64,000 nucleotides of DNA from assembly GCA_034435015.1 (NCBI GenBank), contig DAOTYH010000007.1:1-64000 (forward strand), given 5' to 3'. Below the pieces are notes generated by a model. That model had not been told where the DNA came from and searched no databases. It was given only the letters and a program-made list of their open reading frames with translations. Shown piece by piece: positions 19,680 through 27,508 of the stretch (positions are counted from its first letter, which is position 1; each line of letters starts with the position of its first letter). The position numbers and the translations under genes are program-made. This stretch comes from DAOTYH01 sp034435015 (lineage in GTDB: Bacteria > Chloroflexota > Anaerolineae > Aggregatilineales > UBA3940).

Positions 19680-21407
19680 TTACCTTGGCCCCCCTGATGT
19701 TACACGCCCCGCTACATACCCCACAATCCCAGCAATGATTGAGTTAATCGAGTTGCGATCCAGCGCATTCTGCAACCCCAGAACCATTACGCTAAACAGG
19801 ATAGCCGTCAGCACAACGCCCTCGAGCAGTTCGCGCACCAATTGACGGTTAGCTGTCCTCTCCTCTTCCGTATCAAGTGCCTCGCGCTCTGCCGGCGTGG
19901 CAGGCAATACTCTAGAGGCCACGTAAACAATCGCCAGCAAACTTAGAAGCAGAAACGCCCCTACCAGAAGGGCAATCGAGAACGATGAGAGGATACCTTG
20001 TCCCTGCGCTACCCGCGTTTCAGATACCAAAGGCGTAGCAGGGGTAGCTTCCGGCGTAGGGGTGGGCGCCGTCACCCCGATCTGAGCTTCTTGAGATGTA
20101 GAGAGGGTCTGGTCGCTGGCTATATTGATCGCGAGCCTCACATTGGCCAGCCCAGCGGGCAGGGTCAGCACACGTGCCTGAAAGGCAACTTGCCCGGTGC
20201 TCCCTGCTTCAAGTACAGGGAAGTTCCAGCTAATGGTACCCTGTTGTGCGTCCTGTACTCCTTCGGGTTGAACCCCAGATACCTCTAAGTAGGCAGGATC
20301 ATAGGCCGCCGAGAGCACCACATTGCTAGCCGTATCCGTACCGACATTGGCATACTGTAGCGTCACCCGAATCTGGTCGCCCGCATCAGCCAGCCCATCG
20401 CCGCTGGCATCAACCAGGAACTCAACAGTAGGAGTTACAACCAAGCTGGGGCCGGACACAGGAACAGAGAGCGCCCGTTCATCCAGTATGCCGGCTCTGC
20501 TACGCAACGAGGCCCTCAGCTCATAGGTGACCACACCGGGCGGAAACGTATCTTGAAAAGTCACCGTGAATTGAACAACATTAACCGTTCCGCCGGCTGG
20601 AACAGAGCCGATCAGCCATACCAGTGTACCATCTGTGTCTTGAGCGTTATTCGGGTTGCTTGTGATCTCACGAGTCAACTCGTCAGGGTAATCAGCCACC
20701 AGCCAAGCTTCTTGTGAAGCGCCCCCTCCAGAGTTGGCATAAGAGAGAATAAAGCGCACTGTATCCCCCGGATCGATCCGCCCGTTTTGGGCCACGTCGG
20801 TGACCAGCTCAGAGACAACATCAACTAGACGCAAATCTGGGCCGATTACCTCGATGATAGGCGTAGTGGTACGCCCCAGCTCAATGCCTCCCGAACGCAC
20901 CAATGCTGTGCCGGCCACCTGAGTCCGGCCCGGCGGGAAGATGCCGCGCAATGTGGCTGTGAAGCTCACTTCTATTTGCTGACCGACTTCCACCTGGGGC
21001 AGATTCCACAAAACTTGGCCCTCTCCCGCGATGCCGCCGCCGGTGATGGCCGCTACCCCGCTGATGAAGTTCGAGTCGAAAAGGAAGACCAGCTCGGCTG
21101 GTCCAGCAGGAGCCCCACCACTGTTAATCACCCGTATTGTGTAGACTACAGTATCGCCAGGGTTGGGTATCCCATCGGCATTCAGGTCCCCTTCCGGCAA
21201 TAGCGCATAAGTAGCCTGCAACTGGAACGAGGGTAGAGAAGTGGCCGTAGGGGGTAAGGGAGTGCTGGTCGGTTCAGGAGGGGGTGTGGGCTGATCCTGA
21301 GCTACAACGACACCGCCAGTAGGTGCCAGTAAATTGAGCACTATCAAGACCAACAACCCGGCCGCAAGGCCGACAAGAGCGCCACGCGGTGTACGTTTCA
21401 ATCCCAT
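19680..21407 (-). CDS. Membrane-anchored protein with three DUF11-like repeats
   Basis: A 575-residue exported protein: a signal helix (VGLAAGLLVLIVLNLLAP), a Pro/Thr-rich stretch, then three similar modules of about 130 residues that each open with a calcium-loop-like phrase and a DUF11-type line: DLNADGIPNPGDTVVYTI, DVAQNGRIDPGDTVRFIL, DASGDGLADAGDQIRVTL. After a second Pro/Thr linker come a membrane helix (IALLVGAFLLLSLLAIVYVA), a charged cytoplasmic stretch (EREALDTEEERT) and a second hydrophobic segment near the end. This is the shape of a surface protein with stalk-like beta domains. No enzymatic motif is seen. It precedes the ATP synthase genes but probably has no link to them. Confidence 0.85.
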   Translation of the reverse strand: MGLKRTPRGALVGLAAGLLVLIVLNLLAPTGGVVVAQDQPTPPPEPTSTPLPPTATSLPSFQLQATYALLPEGDLNADGIPNPGDTVVYTIRVINSGGAPAGPAELVFLFDSNFISGVAAITGGGIAGEGQVLWNLPQVEVGQQIEVSFTATLRGIFPPGRTQVAGTALVRSGGIELGRTTTPIIEVIGPDLRLVDVVSELVTDVAQNGRIDPGDTVRFILSYANSGGGASQEAWLVADYPDELTREITSNPNNAQDTDGTLVWLIGSVPAGGTVNVVQFTVTFQDTFPPGVVTYELRASLRSRAGILDERALSVPVSGPSLVVTPTVEFLVDASGDGLADAGDQIRVTLQYANVGTDTASNVVLSAAYDPAYLEVSGVQPEGVQDAQQGTISWNFPVLEAGSTGQVAFQARVLTLPAGLANVRLAINIASDQTLSTSQEAQIGVTAPTPTPEATPATPLVSETRVAQGQGILSSFSIALLVGAFLLLSLLAIVYVASRVLPATPAEREALDTEEERTANRQLVRELLEGVVLTAILFSVMVLGLQNALDRNSINSIIAGIVGYVAGRVTSGGPR

Positions 21408-21464
21408 GAGCCTGACCTCCTCGTGTTATACAGCAAACCCGAATAATTTAGGGAGGGAGGGTGT

Positions 21465-22322
21465 CTAGGCATCCTCCGGCGAGCGTCCAGCTAAGCGCGG
21501 GGACACCTTCCCTCCGCCGAGTGCTACTGAGCGTTGATAAGCGGCCCAGATCGCCCGCGAGACGACTGTCCGCAAGCCCCCCTTCTCCATGTGGTAGAGC
21601 GCCTCGGCACTAGTCCCTCCCGGCGAGGTTACCTCATTCCGCAGGGTGGAGGGATGTCGGGGTGACTGGCGGGCATACTCAACCGTACCGCGCATTGTCT
21701 GTAAGACCAGCTTCTGAGCAATCCGGCGCGAGAAACCTAGATGTACCCCCGCATCAATCATGGCCTCCATAAAAAGCAAGACATAGGCTGGGCCGGTACC
21801 ACTCAGGGCCGTTGCCATATCTAGATAATTCTCGTCATCCACACGCACGACCTCGCCGAGTGCCCCTAGTATAGACTCGGTCTGCTCCAACTGCTCATCC
21901 GTTACCTGCGGGGTAGCCGTCCAGACAGTGATACCCTCACCAATCTGTGCAGGGGTATTTGGCATGGCACGTACCACCGCAACATGAGCCAGCCCATCAG
22001 AGATAACCCGAATCGGAATACCAGCCGCAATGGACAGCACCAGTGCTTGTGCCCCTATCACACCACGAAGCTCCGGTAACACATGAGGCATGATCTGTGG
22101 CTTGACCGACAGGACCACAACATCGCAATCCTGTACAGCCTCACGATTACTAGTCGTCCACCGCACGCCATATTGCTCGGCCAATGCCTGCCCCCGCTCA
22201 GGACGCGGCCCTGCGGCCATCATACGTTCAGGAGCAATCAGTTGCTGGCGCAACAGCCCCTTGATCATGGCCTCAGCCATGATACCGCTACCAATAAAGG
22301 CTAACTGTTTGTCTGATAACAT
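21465..22322 (-). CDS. proC: Pyrroline-5-carboxylate reductase
   Basis: A 285-residue NAD(P)H-dependent enzyme that makes proline. N-terminal Rossmann loop IGSGIMAEAMIKGLL, then SVKPQIM, SIAAGI, RAMPNTPAQIGEG, and the C-terminal dimer domain with ALSGTGPAYV and the ProC block NEVTSPGGTSAEAL. All conserved positions I checked are present; a tail of about 20 residues (GGGKVSPRLAGRSPEDA) is extra. It lies in the same direction as the DUF11 gene, 57 bases before it. Confidence 0.95.
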   Translation of the reverse strand: MLSDKQLAFIGSGIMAEAMIKGLLRQQLIAPERMMAAGPRPERGQALAEQYGVRWTTSNREAVQDCDVVVLSVKPQIMPHVLPELRGVIGAQALVLSIAAGIPIRVISDGLAHVAVVRAMPNTPAQIGEGITVWTATPQVTDEQLEQTESILGALGEVVRVDDENYLDMATALSGTGPAYVLLFMEAMIDAGVHLGFSRRIAQKLVLQTMRGTVEYARQSPRHPSTLRNEVTSPGGTSAEALYHMEKGGLRTVVSRAIWAAYQRSVALGGGKVSPRLAGRSPEDA

Positions 22323-22403
22323 ACACCCTTCTGCTCATGCGGCATTGATGATGAGAGTATAGCATGGCTCTTTGCATTACGGAAACGTACCCCGCCCGGC
22401 AAA

Positions 22404-22430
22404 GGGCATAGTGGGCAACAATGCCCCTAC
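22404..22430. repeat. Hairpin between proC and the SDR gene
   Basis: GGGCA ACAA TGCCC (22413-22426) forms a tight stem; a wider stem GGGCAT/ATGCCC (22404-22409 with 22421-22426) competes with it. On the minus strand it starts with GTAGGGGCA and could act as an alternative-fold terminator of the SDR gene (followed by TTTGCC). The same opening motif occurs at 19594-19602. Confidence 0.5.
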
Positions 22431-22443
22431 CCCGTGCCTCGCC

Positions 22444-23388
22444 TCACCAGCGCGTTGTAAAGATATAACGCAACAGCCTCAGCGTATAACGTTGACCCTG
22501 CATGTACCGATCAATCAAGCCAATGTCAAAAGCCGATGGCCTAAAGCCAAAATGGCGCTCGATAGCTCCTAGATCAGCCGTCTGCGGCGTTGACAACATC
22601 TCAACCCACTGCTGGGTAAAAGGCCAGCGTGCAAAAAGCCCGTCTAGAAACCATGCGCCTGCCTGATGGGCGAGTAAAGGTAAGCCAATGATAGGGCGGG
22701 GACTTCGGACCGCATGCATGACTCGCATGACCAACCGTCGGTAGGTGAGCAGTTCAGGTCCGCCGACACTGATTGTTGCATCAATCAGGTCTAAGTCTTC
22801 CAGCGACATGGCCAGACACGTCACAAGGTCCTCGACCCACAGCGGCTGAAAGACCATCTCTCCATCCCCCGGAACGAAATAGAAGGGGAAAGTACGCACC
22901 AGCATCGCTATATGCTCACTGAAGCGGTCGCCCTCCCCAAACAAAACGCCGGAACGGAAGATCGTATGAGATAGGCCGCTAGTACGGATAGCATCTTCTA
23001 TCTCGCCCTTAGCCCGCAACACGGGAAAGGCCGAGGCGCGGTCCGCACCAACACGGCTGACATAAACCAGCCTCCCTATACGGGCAGATAACCCCGCCTC
23101 AATGACAGCCTGAGCGCTGGCGATATCTACTTCCTTCAGTTGAGCATGGCGCCCTCGTGTCTCTGTGCCAACTAGATGAAAAACTGTATGGACGCCTTCC
23201 ATTGCGGCCAGTAAGGAGTCCATATCGGCCAGGTTGCCCATCATGATATGAACGGGCACCCCACGAGGCAACCGATCGGTGTCACTGCCGGGGCGCAATA
23301 ACACGCGCACTTTCAGGCCGGCATCGCCGGCAAGGCGGCGTACTAAGCGCCTCCCGACAAAACCTGTTGCGCCGGTAATGAGAATCAT
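22444..23388 (-). CDS. Atypical SDR family NAD(P)-binding protein (complex I 39-kDa/NmrA-like)
   Basis: A 314-residue protein from ATG 23388 (MILITGATGFVGRRLVRRL); the frame is open further upstream without similarity. The Rossmann motif TGATGFVG is followed by FHLVGTETRG, YVSRVGADRAS (Tyr-x3-Lys is not kept), RSGVLFGEGD and a C-terminal substrate part. This matches the atypical short-chain group that includes the complex I NDUFA9 subunit and similar bacterial proteins, often without known substrate. It may bind a quinone or a sugar nucleotide, or be a structural NAD(P)-binding protein. TATAAT-like sequences at 23436-23441 on the minus strand could drive it. Confidence 0.8.
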   Translation of the reverse strand: MILITGATGFVGRRLVRRLAGDAGLKVRVLLRPGSDTDRLPRGVPVHIMMGNLADMDSLLAAMEGVHTVFHLVGTETRGRHAQLKEVDIASAQAVIEAGLSARIGRLVYVSRVGADRASAFPVLRAKGEIEDAIRTSGLSHTIFRSGVLFGEGDRFSEHIAMLVRTFPFYFVPGDGEMVFQPLWVEDLVTCLAMSLEDLDLIDATISVGGPELLTYRRLVMRVMHAVRSPRPIIGLPLLAHQAGAWFLDGLFARWPFTQQWVEMLSTPQTADLGAIERHFGFRPSAFDIGLIDRYMQGQRYTLRLLRYIFTTRW

Positions 23389-23580
23389 GGGTCGAGGATT
23401 GACACCTGTGTATGAACAGCCATTGACAATGGCGGAATTATAGCGCCTGCCAAGTCTCCATAAAAATACGCAACAGATACACAGCTCAGAGCCTCCCAAA
23501 ACGATATTATAGGCCAGCAAAACCTATTGAACGCTCAGGGGTTACATAGACTAAAGCGTTACTGTAGAAAGAGACGACCA

Positions 23581-24840
23581 ATGGCAAAGGTACGAGTTGT
23601 CATCACAGGACTTGGAGTTGTATGTCCGCTTGGCAATGAGGTCAACACCACATGGCGGACACTTCTCGAAGGGCAATCTGGTGTAGGGCCGATCACGCTT
23701 TTCGATCCTTCAGACCTTAAGACCCGCTTCGCCGCCGAGGTCAAAGACTTTGACGCTCAGGCCCTTTTCGGCACACGCGAAGCAAGGCGTATGGATCGAT
23801 TCACACAGTTTGCGCTGGCGGCGGCCCTACAGGCCGTTCAAGACAGCGGCCTTCAGTTTACATCCTCAGAGTCTGACCGGGCCGGTGTGGTAATGGGTAG
23901 CGGTATCGGCGGAGTATCTACTATGCTGGTTGAGACCGAAAAGATGCTCCAGCAAGGCCCGCAATGGGTCAGCCCTCACCTAGTGCCTATGATGTTGCCC
24001 GACACAGCCCCCGCTAAGATCGCCATAGAACTGGGTCTGCGCGGCCCCAACATGAGCATCGCTACTGCCTGTGCCTCATCCAGCAATGCCATTGGGGAAG
24101 CCGCCGCCATGATCCGGCATGGAGTTGCTGATGTCATGATCAGCGGCGGGGCAGAAGCAGGCATTAACAAACTGGCAATAGCTGGTTTTGGCAATATGGG
24201 CGCACTATCCCAGCGCAACGATGACCCGCAACGGGCATCACGTCCCTTCGACAAGGATCGGGATGGGTTTGTGGCAGGTGAAGGAGCGGCCGTGCTCATC
24301 CTCGAAAGCGAGGAACATGCCTGCCGCCGTGGCGCACGTATCTACGCGGAAGTACTGGGTTATGGGGCCTCAGCGGATGCCTTCCATATTACAGCCCCCC
24401 TCGAAACAGGAGAGGGTGCTGTGTTGGCTATGCAGACTGCACTCAAAGATGCAGGTATTCAGCCTGAGGCAGTCAATTACCTGAACGCTCATGGCACCAG
24501 TACCTCTCTGAATGACAAAGCGGAGACTAAAGCTGTCAAACAGGTATTTGGCGAAGCCGCCTACCATCTGCCCATTAGCTCAACCAAGAGCATGACCGGT
24601 CATCTGCTTGGCGCAGCCGGCGCACTGGAAGCGCTTTTCTGCGTCAAGACGATTGAGACAGGATACATCCCGCCCACCATCAACTACGAAACACCCGATC
24701 CAGACTGCGATTTGGACTATGTGCCCAATCAGATGCGCCGACAACCGGTCGCCGTGGCGATGTCCAATTCGTTCGGTTTTGGGGGACACAATGCCTGCCT
24801 GATACTGGGGCAGTACAACAGTGGGAGCACAAATGCCTGA
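23581..24840 (+). CDS. fabF: 3-oxoacyl-[acyl-carrier-protein] synthase II
   Basis: A 419-residue ketosynthase from ATG 23581 (MAKVRVVITGLGVVCPLG). The catalytic triad is intact: Cys in TACASSSNAIGEA, His in NAHGTST, His in STKSMTGHLLGAAG, and the end FGGHNACLIL is typical. It extends acyl-ACP chains by two carbons with malonyl-ACP in fatty acid synthesis. Its last bases overlap the fabH-like start. The frame is open upstream to 23527 but family similarity begins at the chosen ATG. Confidence 0.95.
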   Translation: MAKVRVVITGLGVVCPLGNEVNTTWRTLLEGQSGVGPITLFDPSDLKTRFAAEVKDFDAQALFGTREARRMDRFTQFALAAALQAVQDSGLQFTSSESDRAGVVMGSGIGGVSTMLVETEKMLQQGPQWVSPHLVPMMLPDTAPAKIAIELGLRGPNMSIATACASSSNAIGEAAAMIRHGVADVMISGGAEAGINKLAIAGFGNMGALSQRNDDPQRASRPFDKDRDGFVAGEGAAVLILESEEHACRRGARIYAEVLGYGASADAFHITAPLETGEGAVLAMQTALKDAGIQPEAVNYLNAHGTSTSLNDKAETKAVKQVFGEAAYHLPISSTKSMTGHLLGAAGALEALFCVKTIETGYIPPTINYETPDPDCDLDYVPNQMRRQPVAVAMSNSFGFGGHNACLILGQYNSGSTNA

Positions 24841-25993
24841 GCAACACCGTGCTCGTAAGGAACCAGATAACGGCCGCTATGCTCATGTGATCGGCTGGGG
24901 TATTGAAGTGCCTGAGCGTGTGCTGACCAACCACGACTTGGAACAGATGGTAGAAACATCAGATGAGTGGATAACAGAACGTACAGGCATCAAAGAGCGC
25001 CGCCTCGCTGATGGACGCGACAACACCGTGACACTGGGACTGCGTGCCGCACGTCAGGCACTCCGGCAGGCCAATGTCCTGCCAGATGAGTTGGACCTGA
25101 TCATAGTGGCCACTTCATCACTGACTTACCTGTTCCCGGCCACCGCCTGCCTGATTCAGGATCAACTGGGGGCAACTCGTGCAGGGGCTTTCGATGTGTT
25201 GGCGGCCTGTACCGGCTTCATCTATGCTCTAGGGATCGCCGCCGCTCAGATCAAGTCAGGTGCCATTGACACTGCGCTCGTCATTGGCACAGAGACATTA
25301 AGCCGTCTGGTAGACTGGAACGATCGAGGAACCTGTATCCTGTTCGGCGACGGCGCTGGCGCATTTGTAGTACAAGCCAGCGACATACCGGGAGGCATAC
25401 ACGAAGTAGTCCTTCACTCGGATGGTTCGGGCGGGGACTTGCTCTATGCTTATTCGGGAATGCGCTCAGGCTGGGATGGTGCTTCACCCCCACCTCAGGT
25501 CAATATATTCATGAACGGACGGGAGGTATTCCGCTTTGCTTCACGCGTGATGGTTACAGCTACGCAGGAAGTTATTGCCCGTGCCGGGGTAAAGCTAGAC
25601 GACATCGCCCTCATCGTCCCTCATCAGGCCAACCTGCGTATCATCGAGGCGGCGGCACGCGGCCTCAAACTGCCGCTGGAACGGTTTATGATCAACATTG
25701 AGCGTTATGGGAACACCTCTACCGCTTCGATCCCTATTGCAATTGTCGAAGCTGTTCAGTCAGGACGGATCAAGCCGAACGATAAAATCCTGCTGGTTGG
25801 ATTCGGCGCTGGGTTGACATGGGGCGCCGCCCTGATCGAGTGGGCTGTCAAGCCTACCCCCATTTCCTACGCAAGGGACATCCTCCGCGAAGGGTGGTAT
25901 ATCCTTGCCCGTGTACGTTCCCTGCTACTGCGTTTGGTGCGGTTTATAGAAGCCCTTCTCTTCAGCTCCCCCGATCCATCGCGCAGGAAGTAA
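24833..25993 (+). CDS. fabH: 3-oxoacyl-[acyl-carrier-protein] synthase III with C-terminal extension
   Basis: From ATG 24833 (GGGAG 8 bases before) 386 residues; overlaps fabF by 8 bases. Catalytic Cys (DVLAACTGFIYAL), His (VPHQANLRIIEAA) and Asn (YGNTSTASIPIA) are present, as in FabH, which starts chains from acyl-CoA and malonyl-ACP. The substrate-side residues cannot tell straight from branched primers. After the normal end (LIEWAVK) a basic, amphipathic tail of about 40 residues (ILARVRSLLLRLVRFIEALLF) follows, which FabH proteins usually lack and which may attach it to the membrane. acpP and fabD are not nearby. Confidence 0.92.
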   Translation: MPEQHRARKEPDNGRYAHVIGWGIEVPERVLTNHDLEQMVETSDEWITERTGIKERRLADGRDNTVTLGLRAARQALRQANVLPDELDLIIVATSSLTYLFPATACLIQDQLGATRAGAFDVLAACTGFIYALGIAAAQIKSGAIDTALVIGTETLSRLVDWNDRGTCILFGDGAGAFVVQASDIPGGIHEVVLHSDGSGGDLLYAYSGMRSGWDGASPPPQVNIFMNGREVFRFASRVMVTATQEVIARAGVKLDDIALIVPHQANLRIIEAAARGLKLPLERFMINIERYGNTSTASIPIAIVEAVQSGRIKPNDKILLVGFGAGLTWGAALIEWAVKPTPISYARDILREGWYILARVRSLLLRLVRFIEALLFSSPDPSRRK

Positions 25994-26009
25994 ACAATGC
26001 ACATAAAGA

Positions 26010-26042
26010 ACAGGGCGGCTACAGAAAGCCGCCCTGTGTTTT
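26010..26042. terminator. Terminator between fabH and tyrS (convergent)
   Basis: ACAGGGCGGCT pairs with AGCCGCCCTGT around loop ACAGAA (26010-26037), an 11-bp stem, followed on the plus strand by GTTTT. It serves fabH; on the minus strand TTCTTTAT follows, so it may also end tyrS. Confidence 0.8.
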
Positions 26043-26047
26043 AACAA

Positions 26048-27274
26048 CTATTCACCGCGCACGCGCAAGAACTTACGGGTGCCCACCTTAATAACAACGT
26101 CCTGACCGGCAGGAAGCTCAAGGTGGTAATGAATGTCACCGATCTTCTCCCCGTCAACACGGATGCCGCCCTGTTTGATCAGGCGCCGCCCTTCTCCCTT
26201 ACTGGAAACAAGACCTGCCTCAGCGATGAGGTCAACCAACTCTACTCTGCCATGAACAACCCGTTCAGGCATCTCATCCGGGATTTCCTTCTTTCGATGT
26301 ACCGTGATGAAGTGCTCTTCGGCATTCTGAGCCGCTTCTTCACCATGAAAGATAGCCACGATCTGGCGAGCCAGCGCCATCTTGACTTCCATTGGGCGTG
26401 TCTGTAAGTCCTGCTCAAGTTGTCGTAACTGCTCAGCCCCCCAGCCCAGCAACAATTTATGGTAAACAGGCATAGCCTTATCTGGCACGCTCATCAGCTT
26501 ACCATACATGTCCTCCGGCGTACTCATAATGGGAATATGGTTGCCCAGCGACTTACTCATCTTCACTTCGCCGTCCGTGCCGGGCAGACTCTCTCCCATG
26601 ATAATTGCCACCATCGGACGCTGTCCCATCGCCTCTTGCAGTTTGCGTCCTGCCACGACAATATTGAAGAGCTGGTCAGCGCCTCCAACCTGCACGTCCG
26701 TCTCCTGTGCTACGGCGTCGTAAGCCTGCATCAGCGAGTAGAATGTTTCATGCAGGTAGATCGGCTCACCTGCTTCCAACCGCTTATGAAAGTTGTCACG
26801 TGCCAGAAACTGCTGTACTGTAAAGTTCGAGCCGATTCGGATCAAGTCTGCAAAGGTCAGGCCAGCCAGCCATTCAGCGTTATAGCGAATGCGCGTCTTT
26901 GACCGATCCAGTATCTTGAACGCCTGCTCAGCGTAGGTCTGCGCATTGCGTTCCACCTCTTCTGGAGTTAGCTGAGCACGCGCCTTATCCTTATCCGACG
27001 GATCACCGATCAGGCTGGTGAATGTGCCAATCAGAAAGGTCACATCATGCCCCAGTTCCTGAAACTGACGCAACTTGCGCATGGTGATCGTGTGCCCTAG
27101 ATGGAGATCGGTTGTACGTGGGTCGTAGCCGCAGTATACCTTGAGCCGCTTCCCCGTCTGCTCACATTCGATGAGACGCTCACGCAACTCAGCCCGCATC
27201 ACCTCAGCCGTGTGAGTATCGCCGTAGCCTGTACCCTGCATCAACAATTCAACTTGCTCGTCTATTGACAACAT
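26048..27274 (-). CDS. tyrS: Tyrosyl-tRNA synthetase
   Basis: A 408-residue class I enzyme that charges tRNA-Tyr. The HIGH motif reads HLGHT (LHLGHTITMRKL), the second motif is KMSKS (KMSKSLGNHIP), and a C-terminal S4 RNA-binding domain runs from about residue 340 (EAGLVSSKGEGRRLIKQGGI). This form, with the two motifs more than 170 residues apart, fits the bacterial TyrZ/TyrRS group. ATG 27274. Its probable promoter is at 27328-27356. There is no T-box leader. Confidence 0.96.
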   Translation of the reverse strand: MLSIDEQVELLMQGTGYGDTHTAEVMRAELRERLIECEQTGKRLKVYCGYDPRTTDLHLGHTITMRKLRQFQELGHDVTFLIGTFTSLIGDPSDKDKARAQLTPEEVERNAQTYAEQAFKILDRSKTRIRYNAEWLAGLTFADLIRIGSNFTVQQFLARDNFHKRLEAGEPIYLHETFYSLMQAYDAVAQETDVQVGGADQLFNIVVAGRKLQEAMGQRPMVAIIMGESLPGTDGEVKMSKSLGNHIPIMSTPEDMYGKLMSVPDKAMPVYHKLLLGWGAEQLRQLEQDLQTRPMEVKMALARQIVAIFHGEEAAQNAEEHFITVHRKKEIPDEMPERVVHGRVELVDLIAEAGLVSSKGEGRRLIKQGGIRVDGEKIGDIHYHLELPAGQDVVIKVGTRKFLRVRGE

Positions 27275-27327
27275 CGAATCAGCGCCCTTTCATGAGAGTG
27301 TGAGAGCATAGCGCCCGTTTTGCGTCA

Positions 27328-27356
27328 ATGGTAAATAGCTGTGAAAGGCTTGTCAA
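27328..27356 (-). promoter_or_regulatory. Candidate tyrS promoter
   Basis: On the minus strand TTGACA (27356-27351), a 17-base spacer and TACCAT (27333-27328). The -35 box is perfect, the -10 box is weaker. Confidence 0.5.
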
Positions 27357-27416
27357 TAGGGCCATGCACACAAACAAGCCGATCCCAGACTCCCTTACTG
27401 CCCCCGTGTATCTTCG

Positions 27417-27445
27417 TTGTCAGCCCTATGGCGATTGCGTATAAT
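27417..27445 (+). promoter_or_regulatory. alaS promoter
   Basis: TTGTCA (27417-27422), a 17-base spacer and a perfect TATAAT (27440-27445), leaving a leader of about 57 bases before the ATG at 27509. Confidence 0.75.
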
Positions 27446-27508
27446 CTCACCCAGTATCGAGCGAGAGACATTATCCCAATAATATGATGAAAGCGGTCAG
27501 CATCAGAA

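Noticed and set aside
27275..27508. T-box leader in front of tyrS or alaS
   Set aside because: No conserved T-box sequence or specifier stem is seen; the space holds two simple promoters.
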